A stretch of DNA of 64,000 bases from Hofstenia miamia (GCA_004352715.1 SCFE01000080.1:1612224-1676223), one strand, 5' to 3'; positions 24,783 to 37,323 are shown, counted from the stretch's first letter. Numbers and translations: made by a program. The notes: generated by a model from the sequence alone, not told the origin.

Positions 24783-24816
<34 letters not shown>
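24507..24816. repeat. Duplicated 90-bp flanks around a 100-N gap, with TA tracts
   Basis: N runs from 24603 to 24702 (exactly 100, the usual unknown-size placeholder). The roughly 90 bases left of it (from about 24513) recur almost unchanged right of it (from 24703), ending in the same TA microsatellite. This is best explained as two overlapping contig ends that were not merged across a variable TA tract. Confidence 0.85.
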
Positions 24817-24819
<3 letters not shown>

Positions 24820-24869
24820 GCTCTCTTCCTCAGAAAAAGGCTGGGTGTGCCCCTGATTCTTTAGCACCG

Positions 24870-27080
24870 ATTTTAGCTCTTTTTAAAACGTCTTCAATGA
24901 AAAGACAGGCGCTTCCAATTGAATTATTTTGTTATTCAAAGCTATTACAAAATATCCTAAATTTACAATTAGTCTAATTATCTGTTCTGATGTTCCTGAC
25001 TTTCGATTGAACGAAACTACATTTGCTGTATAATCGGAAATGACTAATCAACAGCAAGATCAATTATATTTTCACAAATACATATTGCATGTAACATGTA
25101 CAATGTGTGATTTTGTTAGGAAATATTTCGTGCACTTGTGGTTAGCTTCTAAAAAATTATAACTTCCTGGATTCCGTTCCGGTTCTTGGTTATTTATTAA
25201 AATATGGTACAATCTTGGTACAATTGCAGTTTCATGTTTAAGGAATGATGAAATGTCTGTCTACTCAATCCTTTTCAGAGGATAATGCTGGCTATGGGTC
25301 TGCAGGAAAACAAAAAGCTCCCATTGCTCTATATAATTGTTTTTAGGATAAACGCAAGTATCCTATAAGTATCATATAAATGATAGAATTCTATTGCAAC
25401 GATCTATTTTACTGAATTGCGCTTTGCTAATAAATTTCTCTCATAAACATAAATTTCGTTTTTTATGAAATAATTATGCGTAATATAAGTTCATTTTCAA
25501 GGTAGCAGAAATTGAAACTTTGTTTAATATAATCAATATGTGTTGAAGCTAAAGTAAACATTTAACAAATGTATCCATTCACTTATTTATGATTATTATA
25601 AGATTGTTTAAATGCTTTTGCGTGGAAGCAACTCCATCGCCAGTAGAGTAGAAATTGTGCGTAATTCATTCCTTATGGTTTTTGCGCAATTGCTTGAAAC
25701 AATGCACTTTAAGTATGCATATATAAATAGATTTCTTTCCATCAGTATTTCATTATTATAAACAAATGCTGCAATTCCCTCTCTGTTGTAACTTCTGTCT
25801 TGGCATTTAGTTCAGTATTAAGCAAAATTCAACAAATATCAAATACAGTGTCAAAATAGAGATAGGCTAGTTCAGAGTTGCAAATTGGGTGGGTCCGTTG
25901 ATGAGCAGGATATTTTTCTTGAATCGTGTGGTAGGGAAGAAACTGAGCTGCTTCATATAGTAAAACCATTTTACCTAAAATTTGCAAAAAGTTATCAAAC
26001 ATTCCGAAATTAGTTTTTTCAATTATGGTACTAGTCCTATGAAAGTCCCATTCCCACTGAAATATCCTGTAAATACAACGTGATTTTATAGTAGCGCAAA
26101 ATTCTACTTTCCTCAGTCCTGCAATTCTTGGGCCGTCAGGCAAAACAAGACCGGTTTGTGCTGGTTGCTGTCCGCAAGATCGCTTCCCGTTTGCAATTCT
26201 GACTTGGGTGCAAATTTATAATGAAATGCATGTATAACATTAGTTTAAAGTTATAAAATTTTTCTTTGAGGGCATGAACTGGATACTGCTGATTCCAATA
26301 CTGAGCTTAAATTTGCTATATTATATCAAATTTAAAGCTTCATTGATTCTTACAATAGTAGGATTTTGCAAATAGGTGTCAAATATATTATTGCAAGTGG
26401 TGCGCAAAGATAAATCAAACAATAAATTCCAAATAATGTGTTCTTTTAAATTGATACATAGAAATATTCTTAAATAAAATCATTGCTTAGAAGACGTATG
26501 CACATACATATCTCTATGTAGGGGTGCCGCCAGTCTGTAAAATAACAGTAGTAGAACCCGCTATGTTTGTGTTGTATCCTAGGGAAATATCGAGAGCACT
26601 GAATACCGGAACTATATATTAATATGTGTTTGATACTTGCATATATATTCAGAGAAGCATAATATCCAAATGATGCAATCAAACAATTAATGAATGATAC
26701 TGAAAATCTGATTTAGCCCTTAAATACTTTCCTTCAAAAAATTTCTATAAATATAATATATAACATTATGTAATAAGTGATAGAGATTTAGCAAAGAGCT
26801 GTTTGGGTAGGGGTACTACCCATTGGCACCTGCTTTTACTCATTTAAAAAACGGGTAAAATGCAAATCGAATATGGTGTAAAATAAATCACTTTAAGTAA
26901 GTTATGTGGGAGCTTTGTCAATAAACGAAAACTGAAGTACAGTATTGATTACAAAATAAAATTCAAAATTCATCGTTCTTTTACTTTAGGATGGAATTTT
27001 ACTCAAACTACATGCTTAGCTTATGGTGTAGTTTTTTAAGTGTACTAATATTACAATCTTATGTTATATTTTCTCATGTT
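24870..27080. other. AT-rich DNA, nothing recognised
   Basis: No supported gene. The minus-strand frame at 26143-25829 (104 aa) has protein-like composition but no recognisable domain, and I do not call it a gene. Confidence 0.35.
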
Positions 27081-27084
27081 ACTT

Positions 27085-28281
27085 CGATTTTATAAACAAA
27101 TACAATCTTTTGTCAAATACTCAATTTGCATTTCGAAAAAATTTTCCAACTACTGATGCACTTTTAAAAGCTAAAGAGAATTGGAGATCTTCACTTAATG
27201 TAAATAAATTCGTAGCTATTGCTTGCTTAGACCTTTTTAGAGCTTTTGCTTCTATTAATCACTGCATACTCTTAGAAAAATTGTCATATATGGGATTTTC
27301 TTATAATAGCAGGAATTTGATAACTAGTTATTTGAAGCATAGATATCATAGAGTAAAGATAAGCAATGTTTTTTCAGATTGGCTGCCTCCTACCTGTTAA
27401 TAATGGTGTTCCTCAAGAAACAATTCTTGGTCCCCTTCTTTTCACTATAAATGTAAACGACAGGCACATATGACAAATCCATGCATAGCACTAAATTGTA
27501 AGCAATTATGTAAGTATTTCAGGATGCACAGGTTGCCTATAAATGAAGATAAAACTGAATTTTGTATTTTGCATTGGCCACTAAGAATAATGACGATGTT
27601 CCAGTCTTAACCCTTAATCTTAATACTACTAGCATTCCAACTGCAGATAATTTCAATTACTTAGGAGGAATTGTTGATTCTAAACTAAATTTTTGAATCT
27701 CACATTAATGCAATAGTTCGAAAATTAGCCATCGGTATAAGAAGCATGTCAATAATAGTAATGCAGTTATCAGCTTGTGCAATAATTCAATTTTTTCATG
27801 CATTTATAATGAGTCATTTAAATTATGCAAATATATGATTTACTGATGTAAGAAACTTGATGTGCAATTAAGATGGGCACTAAATGTTTCAAAGAAAAAC
27901 TCTACCACAACTAAAGACTACATTTCCAAATCAATCCTTTTTCCAAGACAGCTTGTCATTTTGAATATGACGTTGACATTTTTTAAATTCATTAAAAACT
28001 TACCACCCCATAATACGATTTCAATGCCTGATAATATTCATAAGCAGAACTCCAGATCAAAACATTTTACATGCATTAAGTACAGAAAAACCGTCTTGAA
28101 AGAATCATTCATTAATACCGCTATCCGAAGATGGTATTTACTACCTAAAGCGATAAAGAACACTGAAAAACTAAGAGCTTTTAAAAAGCAAATTAAAATT
28201 TACCGTCAGCAAAAGTATATCGCAGGACAATCATGGCTAGGATACAAATTCTACAACAATGATTATTCAATAACAAGTACT
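27085..28281 (+). mobile_element. LINE relic, family A (3' half of RT to stop codon)
   Basis: Same family as the minus-strand copy at 45008-46450. It shares FRKNFPTTDALL, VAIACLDLFRAFASINH (motif A, with the D of AFDS changed to A), LITSYLKHRYHRVKISNVFS and a C-terminus ending SWLGYKFYNNDYSIT. Compared with the other copy, the segment that should hold YADD is missing near 27450-27500, leaving an internal deletion. Several frameshifts separate 27110-27400 from 27862-28284. It ends abruptly at its stop codon, where another LINE begins. Confidence 0.85.
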
Positions 28282-29010
28282 TGAAATCTCCAAAACAGAT
28301 GTAGAAAAATTACACAAATATTTTACAAACAATCAACTAAAACTAAATATTGAAAAAACAAAATTTATATTTTTCTCACCGAAAGCACAAAGAATCTAAT
28401 CAGTGATATACTGTAGAACTAAAGATAAATAATGAGCCAAAATTGCAAAGTGAATCACTCAACTATGTAAGAGTTAAGATAGATAATGAATTAAAATTTG
28501 AAAAATTTCTACTAAATAAGATTCAAAAAATGACTGCAGCCATTAGATATCTTTATCACTTACGCAATGTAATATCAATCAATTATCATTTACAATTGAT
28601 ACATGGATTCTGCTTGTTTGTCTCATTTTCAATATTGCTAGTTATTTTAACTGTCCTAAATTCTAAACATCGTATGCTTCTATCAAAGACATTTAATTGG
28701 TGTTTAAAAACTTTAAGCTTTGCAAAAACGCATGATGAAGCATCGGTATATCGTAATAAGTATAAAATATTATCTCCATTCTACCAAATTCATCTGCATA
28801 TGCTATCCATTTTATTTAAATTCAGATCTCTTCAAAAATCTCTTCTCTTCCTAACGAACTATATTAAATTAAAAAAGCAATCGCAAAAAATTCTGTGTTT
28901 AGATAAGAATTCTAATAATTTTCATCAAGTATCAACAAAATAGTGGAATACTTTAGATTATGAAATGCGAATAGAAAATAATAACAAGAAGTTAGGGAAA
29001 GTTAAATAAC
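28282..29010 (+). mobile_element. 5'-truncated LINE relic, family E
   Basis: Starts in the post-YADD region with EKLHKYFTNNQLKLNIEKTK. It continues as a 166-codon open frame (28443-28943) with the RT thumb/C-terminal pattern (LNYVRVKIDNELKFEKFLLN). It matches the minus-strand copy at 53081-54199 in the YFSNNQLKVNIEKTQF block. It is 5'-truncated, as expected of incomplete target-primed reverse transcription, and abuts the stop codon of the family A relic. Confidence 0.8.
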
Positions 29011-29739
29011 GCACTTCTAATAAAACAGTGAACACTGGGAGACAGCAACACACTTCATGCATTCGAAACATACATCCAATATTGAACACCTACACAAACA
29101 TTTTTAAGCGGCTATAACTCATGAATTAAATGAAGATAATTAAAATATAAAAACACCACAAGATAGATCTGACTCCACTTTCTTTTTCGACTTAAATTCG
29201 CGAATTGGCTTTGTCCTGTCAAAGCATGCCTGGACAGGAATCACACAAATTGTCTTCAGAAAAATATATATTTCAGGGTAGTTGTTATTTTCATGTGCAT
29301 TAGACCGCCTCGCATTATCTAAATACTAGGTATGGAAATAGTGTGAATATTTTTACAAAAATCGGATTTCTCATTGAAAAAAATTGTTATTTACGCTGTA
29401 ATTCAGGCATAAGAATATGTTTTAGCAGAAATCTTCATCATTTCATGAGCATGAGCGCGCCCTACCTCATGGATGTGTTCATGTAAAAAGCTTTCAATAT
29501 TTCTTAATAGGCTTGGGTAAAATTGTTCACACATGCGGATAAATTGATTTCTTCTTAGTGGAAATAGGGTTAATAAGGTGCGCTGTTAATGTTAGCTTTG
29601 TACGCGAACGCGAGCCCACAATTTCATATCCCTACCAGACCCGACCAGAGAAACCCGAAATCTGGGGATTTAGTCAGGCGCTCAAAGTCGCTCTCGAACG
29701 TATACGTGTTCGACTTCTCCGTGCATTATGGGGCTGTAT

Positions 29740-29860
29740 TACACCAATACCGAATTCGATAACACGGTGTTTGGACAGTACCGAAAATACTACTACCGCA
29801 GTATTGTTACAAAAATTCATCGGTATTATATTTACGGCAGTGCTGTAAGCTGGCTGGAAC
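29740..29860. repeat. ATACCG/CGGTAT-rich inverted-repeat block
   Basis: Contains AATACCGAATTCG, CAGTACCGAAAATAC, CTACCGCAGTATTG and, in inverted sense, TCGGTATTAT and CGGCAG. A block with the same motif vocabulary is at 54205-54290. Short inverted ACCGA/TCGGT units suggest a small foldback element. Its boundaries are not defined. Just upstream (29631-29660) is a GACCC motif cluster. Confidence 0.4.
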
Positions 29861-29949
29861 AACTCGAGTGCCTGCGAACACAAAAACAACATACATTATT
29901 TTCGCTTATAAATACTGAGAGCTAGAAAAATGACATATTAGTTCTCGGA

Positions 29950-30420
29950 TTAATAACCAATGCTGTGATATGCACTTACGAAATGTAAATCGATGGATCT
30001 TGAACAAGACGACATGTTGCTCGCATTGTCAATAATACTTGAGCAATTTTTTAGTCTCCAGAACTCTTCTACCTTATTGACATGAGTTCTGAACAGTTTC
30101 GTTAAGAACTTGATAGTTTGAGTTAGTTCACTTGTGTCCACATTCTCGAACCAATACGTTTTGTTCATTACAATAACGGCAACTCCAAAAACGGCTTGCA
30201 AATCCCTTGTAGGCAATCGGTCAAAAGCAATGGAGGCCACTTGATTTTTAACTAGAAGCCAGCACTTTGTCAAGGAGTGAACCAGCGATTAACTCACGGC
30301 TTGGTGTCTTAATTCCTGGATGTAAGGCCTCCACCAGACAACGAAAACTTGGATTCTCGGCTTGTAGAAATGGACTGATAGTTCCAATTATGACCTAGCA
30401 AGCACTAAATCAATTTCTTG
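29950..30420 (-). mobile_element. hAT-like transposase fragment (DUF659 region)
   Basis: On the minus strand the frame reads ISPFLQAENPSFRCLVEALH and GIKTPSRELIAGSLLDKVL, then (after a shift) VKNQVASIAFDRLP, VIVMNKTYWFENVDTSELTQ and CSSIIDNASNMS. This is the DUF659 layout of hAT-type transposases: an ENPxFRxLxxxLxPxxxxPSR block, a central beta-strand block, then a (V/I)xDNAxNM box with the catalytic-context Asp. The usual TDGW motif is not readable. No terminal repeats or C-terminal dimerisation domain were found, so the piece is truncated on both sides. Confidence 0.65.
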
Positions 30421-30429
30421 TGTTAAACT

Positions 30430-32085
30430 ACGCTGCTATGGGTGCAACGATTCAGATATATCAATTTGTTTCGTGCTTTAGGCATGAACTTCAATGATCA
30501 GCACTATTCACTCCCTCTTGACTTTACGATATTTAGCTATATTATCTCATACAGTTAAATCTCCTCAGACTGATCCCACAATCTGTCTTTCGCACATACC
30601 ATTCCTCATCTGAAATATAGTAATATTCACATATGTGCTGTCAAATGAACAATGAAATATAAAATATTTATCAATTTAATAAAAATTAGGCGTTAGAAAA
30701 GATAAAATAAAGGAGTATTAATTAACAATGTTTTTAGCATAACAGACATGCCTGATATATTAAAAAAGCAGACATAACTCCAATCTGGAATTTTGGTTAT
30801 GGGAGCATATAATTCCATGAAAAGCAATAATCATGATTATAATAAATTGTAAATCTCATAATATTTTTCATTTACCAAATGTACTTAATTTACAAAACTC
30901 ATAGTCCCTTAACCATAAGCAACCTATTTTACCTTCAGTTTCCCTCCTAGACTAATAGAAGATTTTAAAATCCTGAGATTCGGCCACATTTATGCAAAGG
31001 CTTACTTCTCTGTTATTAGTAATAAATTTCCTTAGCTCTTTTTTGCCCATACATTTACATTCAGGAGGAGTAAAAATTATTTTCAGCAATCCCATTTATG
31101 TGGAAATAATTAAGGCTCATTCCTCATTAGCCTATTTTTCCTAAATAATATATATGCACGAGATTTTTATTCTCTCATATAATTTGTGACATATACCTGA
31201 AACAATTGTGAAATTTCAAATTATAAAATAAAAAGATCTTTTACAGAATTTATTCAAACCGATATGCTCAATCCGCAGTTAATGTCGAGTAGCAATATTT
31301 CTACACTCTCTCACACACTTCAATACCAATTGTTCGTAATCACATCTTGGAGCTCCGATAGTGTACAAGGTCTCTTGGAGTAAGCAAGGTCTCCTAGCAC
31401 TCTCTGAAAGGAAAATAAATGGAAGTTAACTCTGGAGACCAGGCTGGAAATTCACATTGAAGAATAAATTGGAAGACATACATGCTTTCTTGCAACTAGA
31501 AAATCCATAAATTGGATTCTAGCAGGCAAACACTCTCAAGTGCGATTACTTTGAATAATTAGCTTTCAAACAATTTAATTTCAATTTTAATTCAAGAAAA
31601 TCAGTAAAAGGTCATAAAAATTGTACATTTAGGTATTAATTTACTTTATTATTCAGTCAATCTACTACTTTGTGCCCGATTTTGAAATGAGGTGCTTTTT
31701 TATTTCAGTTTGAGGTTGTTTACACATACAAATAACTGAACTAATGCAGATATATATATATATATACGCTGTTCCATAAATTCTGAGCCCTATTTTGTGA
31801 ATATTGTTTATAGGCTAACTTTGGACTATGAAAAATTAAAATATTGCTCATATTTGGTCGATATTGATATCCTACATATCATAGTTTGAACAGAGTCTTA
31901 AGCTACACCTTGTTTATACGTGTAGCCGTGATTGACGTGGAAAATGTTTCGAACATGCATCTTACTCTATATTTGAATTTAGTCAGATATTAAGACCCAG
32001 TTGAGGGAAGTGGAGTTTGATAACCATAAAGACGTGGAATGTGACGCAGTTTGCGTCTTGAAAGAGGCTTATACTGAAGTTCGTC
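30430..32085. other. AT-rich DNA, nothing recognised
   Basis: No supported gene. A short TA tract lies at about 31750-31766. Confidence 0.35.
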
Positions 32086-32110
32086 GAAAAAAATATTTTT
32101 ACAAATTATT

Positions 32111-32149
32111 AAATGAAATCTAAAATAAATATAAATACTTAGTTGGATT
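32111..32149 (-). repeat. Inverted copy of the PLE 3' end at its 5' flank
   Basis: These 39 bases are the exact reverse complement of 34240-34278. A weaker match continues outward to about 32087 (against about 34312) with a small deletion. The copy ends 28 bases before the first PLE frame (32177). Confidence 0.92.
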
Positions 32150-34333
32150 CTAAGAGATGCTAAACTTTCACTTGAAATGACAGAAAAGGACTACGAATTT
32201 ATATTGAAAAATTTCCGAAATTCTAACTATGTTCGATTGCTTTTAGATGAACTTAACAAATTTAAGATAAATAAGATTGCGAAAACTCATTCCAAGAAAC
32301 TTGAAAATTTGAAAAAGTTTAGTGAAAACGAACACTTAAAATTTAATGTTAAAAACACAGTCATTAATCTATCTAAGAAGCATCTTAGCAATGTGCAAAA
32401 AGAGGCATATTCGTTCGTATTAAAAATGAGTTGACCAACAAAGTTTAATGGAACTGAAACAAAAATTAATTCAGAAGTGATGTTCCAAAACTTAGTTTTT
32501 CAAGAAAATTTGATAAATAATGAGAATCAAATTAAACGCTTAAAAACAAAGGTGTTATCCATGTTAGGCACATACTTAAAACAACCGGCAATACCCAAAC
32601 AAATTAAAAGTTTATTCTCAGCTTTGAAGGAGTTGGTCTCTGATCCTTCTCTATATATTTGTAAATTTGAGAAAGGCAATGGAATTGTATTACTTGATAA
32701 AGACATGTATATTAACAAAATGAATCAGATCCTAAATGATTCGACTAAATTTAAAGAAATAAAGCCTGTGATTAAAAAAGATTATTTTATTTATATTGAA
32801 GAAAAGTTGAATAGATTTATTCTAGATATGAAGAAACATAATGAAATTAGTAACTAAGATTATATTAAAATTAAAAGTTGTGGATCAATGCCAGCTAGAT
32901 TATATGGTTTAGCAAAAATTCACAAAAATGAATTAAATCCCCTTTCCGCCCGATTTTGTCAATGATAAATTCTACAAAATATAACTTAAGTGTATGGTTA
33001 GACGATCTCATTAAGAAATTTATACCATAAAAATATAATTTATCAGATACTTTCAATTTTACAAATATTCTGAAAAATGTGTTCAATGAAAAACCAGATT
33101 CCAAAATTATGGTCAGCTTTGATGTGAAATCCCTTTTCACTAATATTCCAGTCACAAAAACGATTAATCACATATTAAATGTGATTCCAAAGGATACTTT
33201 GCCAATTTCTCAGTTCTCTAAAAGGCTCCTTGAAACGGCATGTTTAGATACTTCGTTTTTGTTTAATTGACATATATATATAAACAGATTGATAGAATGG
33301 CTATGGGTTCACCCCTAGGCCCTACAATGGCTAGTTTCGCAATTGATATAATTAATTCTGAATTTGAAGGCAATGAATTTCTATGCTATCATAGATATGT
33401 TGATCATGTGTTTGCTGTATTTCACAATCAAAGAGAAATTGAAGACTTTTTTGACTTTATAAATAATCAATTACCTGAAATAAAATGTACATTACAACAA
33501 GAGAAGATAAATTTTTTAGATGTTACTGTAACAAATCTTGGAAGATCCTATGAAACTGAAATATTTATCAAAAAAAACGAACAGTGGTCTTTACATTCCA
33601 TTTGAGTCTTATTGTGATCCAAAGCATAAGTTAAATACAATCAAATGTTTATGTCAAAGAATTATCAAAATATCATCATCATATTTGAAAATTTCAAATT
33701 CCTTAGATCAATTATATGACATGTTTTGTGAAAATGGATATCCACATCATCTTATAAAAAAAATGTAAATCAATGTTTATTAGCAACTATTTATGAAAAA
33801 TCTGATGAAGATATAAAAGAAACTAAGAAAGACATATATTGGAAATTACCATTCATTGAAAATAACACAATTCAATTGAAAAATAAACTAAGATCATTTA
33901 ATACTATTTTAAAATTTACAAAGATTATTCCAATGTTTCAATATTTCAAAACACTAAATACAATTAGCAACAAGATCAAATAACAAAAGGATTGGCTTCA
34001 TCATTAGTTTATAAATATACTTGTGATGATTGTAAGAAATCATACATCGGTGAAACCATCCGTCATTTTGATGCACGAATCAAAGAGCACATCAATGGCC
34101 CTAACATAAGAAAATTTTTAATCACATTCATTATATGAACATTGAAAATTTTAAGATTATTAGAAGAACAAAATATACAAAAATTGCAGAAGCCATTGAA
34201 ATTAACAACATCGACAAAACAAAGTTAAGTAAACAAATTAATCCAACTAAGTATTTATATTTATTTTAGATTTCATTTTATAATTTTAGTGTAGTTTATA
34301 AATTGTAAAAATGTTTTTGCCGTAAATTATTTG

Positions 34334-34363
34334 CTGATGATGATTATATAATATAATCGAAAC
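34334..34363 (+). ncRNA. Hammerhead-ribozyme-like core in the PLE 3' region
   Basis: CTGATGA (34334-34340) is followed by a perfect inverted repeat GATTATAT / ATATAATC (34342-34349 / 34351-34358) and then GAAAC (34359-34363). This is the order CUGAUGA - stem II - GAAA of a hammerhead core. PLEs are known to carry such ribozymes in their terminal repeats. Doubts: an unpaired U precedes the stem, and stem III with a proper UH cleavage site is not clear downstream (ACGTTCAATGTG). It may be a decayed copy. Confidence 0.5.
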
Positions 34364-34389
34364 GTTCAATGTGTTTTCCCTTTAGCATG

Positions 34390-37288
34390 TATTCATTAAG
34401 TAAACTTTCAAAAAAAATATATAAGAGTTAAAAGATTTCCAGGTACAAAGTTTTATACAAGAGGATACGTCATCATTCCTGATCATTATTAACATTTTAA
34501 GCCAAAACCCATGGCAAGATATTAATTGCTACAATATTTTTTACATTAAAAGAATTAAATGTTCACAAAAACAGTTCTATGTTAATTCTTTATGGACATT
34601 GAATTCCCAAATTCATTCTTATCAATGCATGCAAATTATTGATGATGCTTTTGTTGGATATTTAAAAATGAAGTTGCAAGAAAGTTTGATTCAATTAATT
34701 TCTTCTGCCATCCAAGCTTTTAGCAGGCCATATACCATATTTCTAAATCGAGCTTATATCATACAAATATTATTTTCAGTATTTTCTGTCCAGAACGCAA
34801 ACTATATGTAAGTTCTCTTTCTACATAACATATCTAATGAAATAATGCGAAAGTCTGAAGACTGCCAATACTTTAACCGAAATCTGAACAAACTTTTGTA
34901 TACTTGATTTAGTTAATCCATTCAAACTTTTTTATGCATTTACTGAAGGCAGATTGCTATGATGATCTATATATCTTGAAGGATTTGATACTATGAGGAT
35001 ATTCAATTTCATAATTACATTTAAACATTCCTTGATTTGTTTTTAGTTGAATAATTTACTGTAAACCAAAACTTTTAAATTATCTGAATATACAAATTGT
35101 ATTGGAAAAATTGTGTTTGCATTATCTATTACTTTAGTAATAAATACTTTCAAAAATTACTTAGATAAATATTTAGCTGAATGCATAAATGGTTAATATT
35201 TTATTTTCATAAAATAATTTACACGTGTGTTCATGCAACTATTCGTAATATTTGAAGTAATTGCTGAGGTGTTAACCAACCCCCTAATTAACGCGTTTTA
35301 GACCACGGGAGACCGAAGTGAACAGTTCCTCACTGCTGGTTATAGAGGGGCAATTAACCAAGTCGTCATCAATCAAAACTGCAGGAAGTCGCGCAACCAA
35401 TTAAGCGATGAACACTGATTAACATTAAGGGTGTAATTATTTTTATTGCAATTGAGTAAATAATGAAGGGATCATTCATAATTGTTAAGAAATGCTCTGA
35501 GATTTTGAAAAAATATATTTTGCTTAAAAATGAAATTTTAGGTGTTAACTCTATTGGAATATGCCAAAGATAAATAAATATTTAGATATTTCTGAATATG
35601 CATGTACATCTTGTGCACAGTGTTTCGCTAAATTTGTTCATATGACAAATTTTTAAAACTGGAATTCATTAATCAGAAGCTTAATGTGTATGATATATGT
35701 AAAGTATTCTAATCGTAAGAATAAAGAACTACAAAATTCTTGAATATGATGGTTCCGAATACAGCAGTTAAGTTTTGCTAAACTTTAAAATTTTTGTATA
35801 AATTCACATATTGAATGTTATCATGACTGAAAATATTTCCAATTTTGTCAAATAGTCTTTTTTAAAGGATTAGATTGATTATATACTCTTTACAGCGTTT
35901 TGAAATGCACTTTGTTGGTAGAATGAAGCAAAATTGGAGAATTGAAGTTAAATAGAGTCTCAATTATAAAGAGTAATTAGAAAAATCATCTACACTAATC
36001 TGAAGAGTTGGTGGCTTAGCTTTGCAGTTTGAAAGCTTCTTTTATCTAAGCGAGAAACTGAAAATTACTACAGCATTATGTTCTATTAAACTACCAACGA
36101 AATACGAAGCTAACTTACCTGTAATTTTAATAGATAACATTTCCTTACTGATAGGCTTACTTTAAAACATCACTGTTGTTCAACTTTAGCGATTGTTGTC
36201 CAATTGTGTGGGTTTATCATTGATTCAAGATCATTGCAAGTAACAACGAGATTATTAAATATAGGCCTACTATATTGTATTCAAATTCCTGTTTGAATCA
36301 TGCAGTAAACAACCAAATTCTGGTAAACAGCAGAAAATAGTATTATTGACTCAAAGTCTTGTAAGTACCAAGTTCTAATTTGCTAACTCCCAAATCAATA
36401 TTATGTAAAATATTTGGGATATTTTTTCATATCATTTAATATATTTAATACTATTTTAAATTGAGCTTAATGATATGCATTCTTTTATATTAGTCAAGCA
36501 TATTCATCAACTTAAGTAAATTTTGCGAAGTTCGATGACATAGTTCTAAATTTAATGTGAAGTCAGTACTATAAACACTATAAATTTTGTTTACTGTTGA
36601 AGACATTTCGGACAGTGGATATCTTTTGAAGATCAATGCAAGAAGAACAAGGGAAGGAATTTCCCACTTAAACATAACGGTGTCTTCTTAGAATAATGCA
36701 TCAAGCATTTGACGGATATCTAAGCAATCTACTTTTACCTAAACTACAACTTAAGACAATCTGACTCAATTTGTAAACATTAAAAAAATGTGTACATTTT
36801 AGTGATAGATCACATCAGTAGTGTTTTGTTTTTACAATCGCCTGTGAACTGAACTAATTTATATTTACAAACCTGTCACAAAAGTTTATTATTAAGTAAC
36901 AAATTTCAAATGCCATAAATTCAATTGGTGCGAATTTTGAATTTGTATACTATCTTGTGTGGCTTGAAATTAGTGAAATCTATGCTCCCACGTTATTTTA
37001 GGGCAATTAAATTCAAACATTTAACCTTCGTTAATGTATTTTATAAAGCTTTTTGCAATTTTTTAATTTGGAAGGTTTCATTTTTATTTCAGTGCATAAT
37101 TTTTCCAATAGCTTATAGCACAGTATTTTTTCTAAAGGTCATGGTTCAAGGTCAACGTACTATTTACTTAACTAAAAAATTAATATTTAACACATCATGT
37201 GAATTTACATTAGGCAAACTAAGCAATGATTTAAGAACGTACTCAATTGAACGAAATTGAAATTAATATAGAATATAATATTCAGTAA

Positions 37289-37323
<35 letters not shown>

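Larger units (their letters stand above)
32087..34378 (+). mobile_element. Penelope-like element (PLE) with RT and GIY-YIG, decayed
   Basis: Frames in order are 32177-32434, 32477-32857, 33079-33270, 33267-33605, 33538-33768, then broken frames to about 34260. Landmarks of PLE RT are FEKGNGIVLLDKDMY (N-terminal), SFDVKSLFTNIPV (motif A, about 33116), MAMGSPLGPTMA (motif B, about 33297) and YVDHVFAVF (motif C, about 33396). The last would be YVDD, so one catalytic aspartate is replaced by histidine. A GIY-YIG endonuclease core follows: VYKYTCDDCKKSYIGET and ARIKEH (34003-34098). At least three frameshifts plus stops make it inactive. An inverted copy of its 3' end lies at its 5' side, a typical PLE arrangement. 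Confidence 0.9.

Noticed and set aside
25829-26143. 104-codon minus-strand frame with several aromatic residues
   Set aside because: No recognisable domain, no convincing splice partners and no repeat relatives in the window.
36925-37260. 111-codon plus-strand frame upstream of the ligand gene
   Set aside because: Phe/Leu/Ile-rich composition expected from AT-rich DNA, and no ATG-based or splice evidence.
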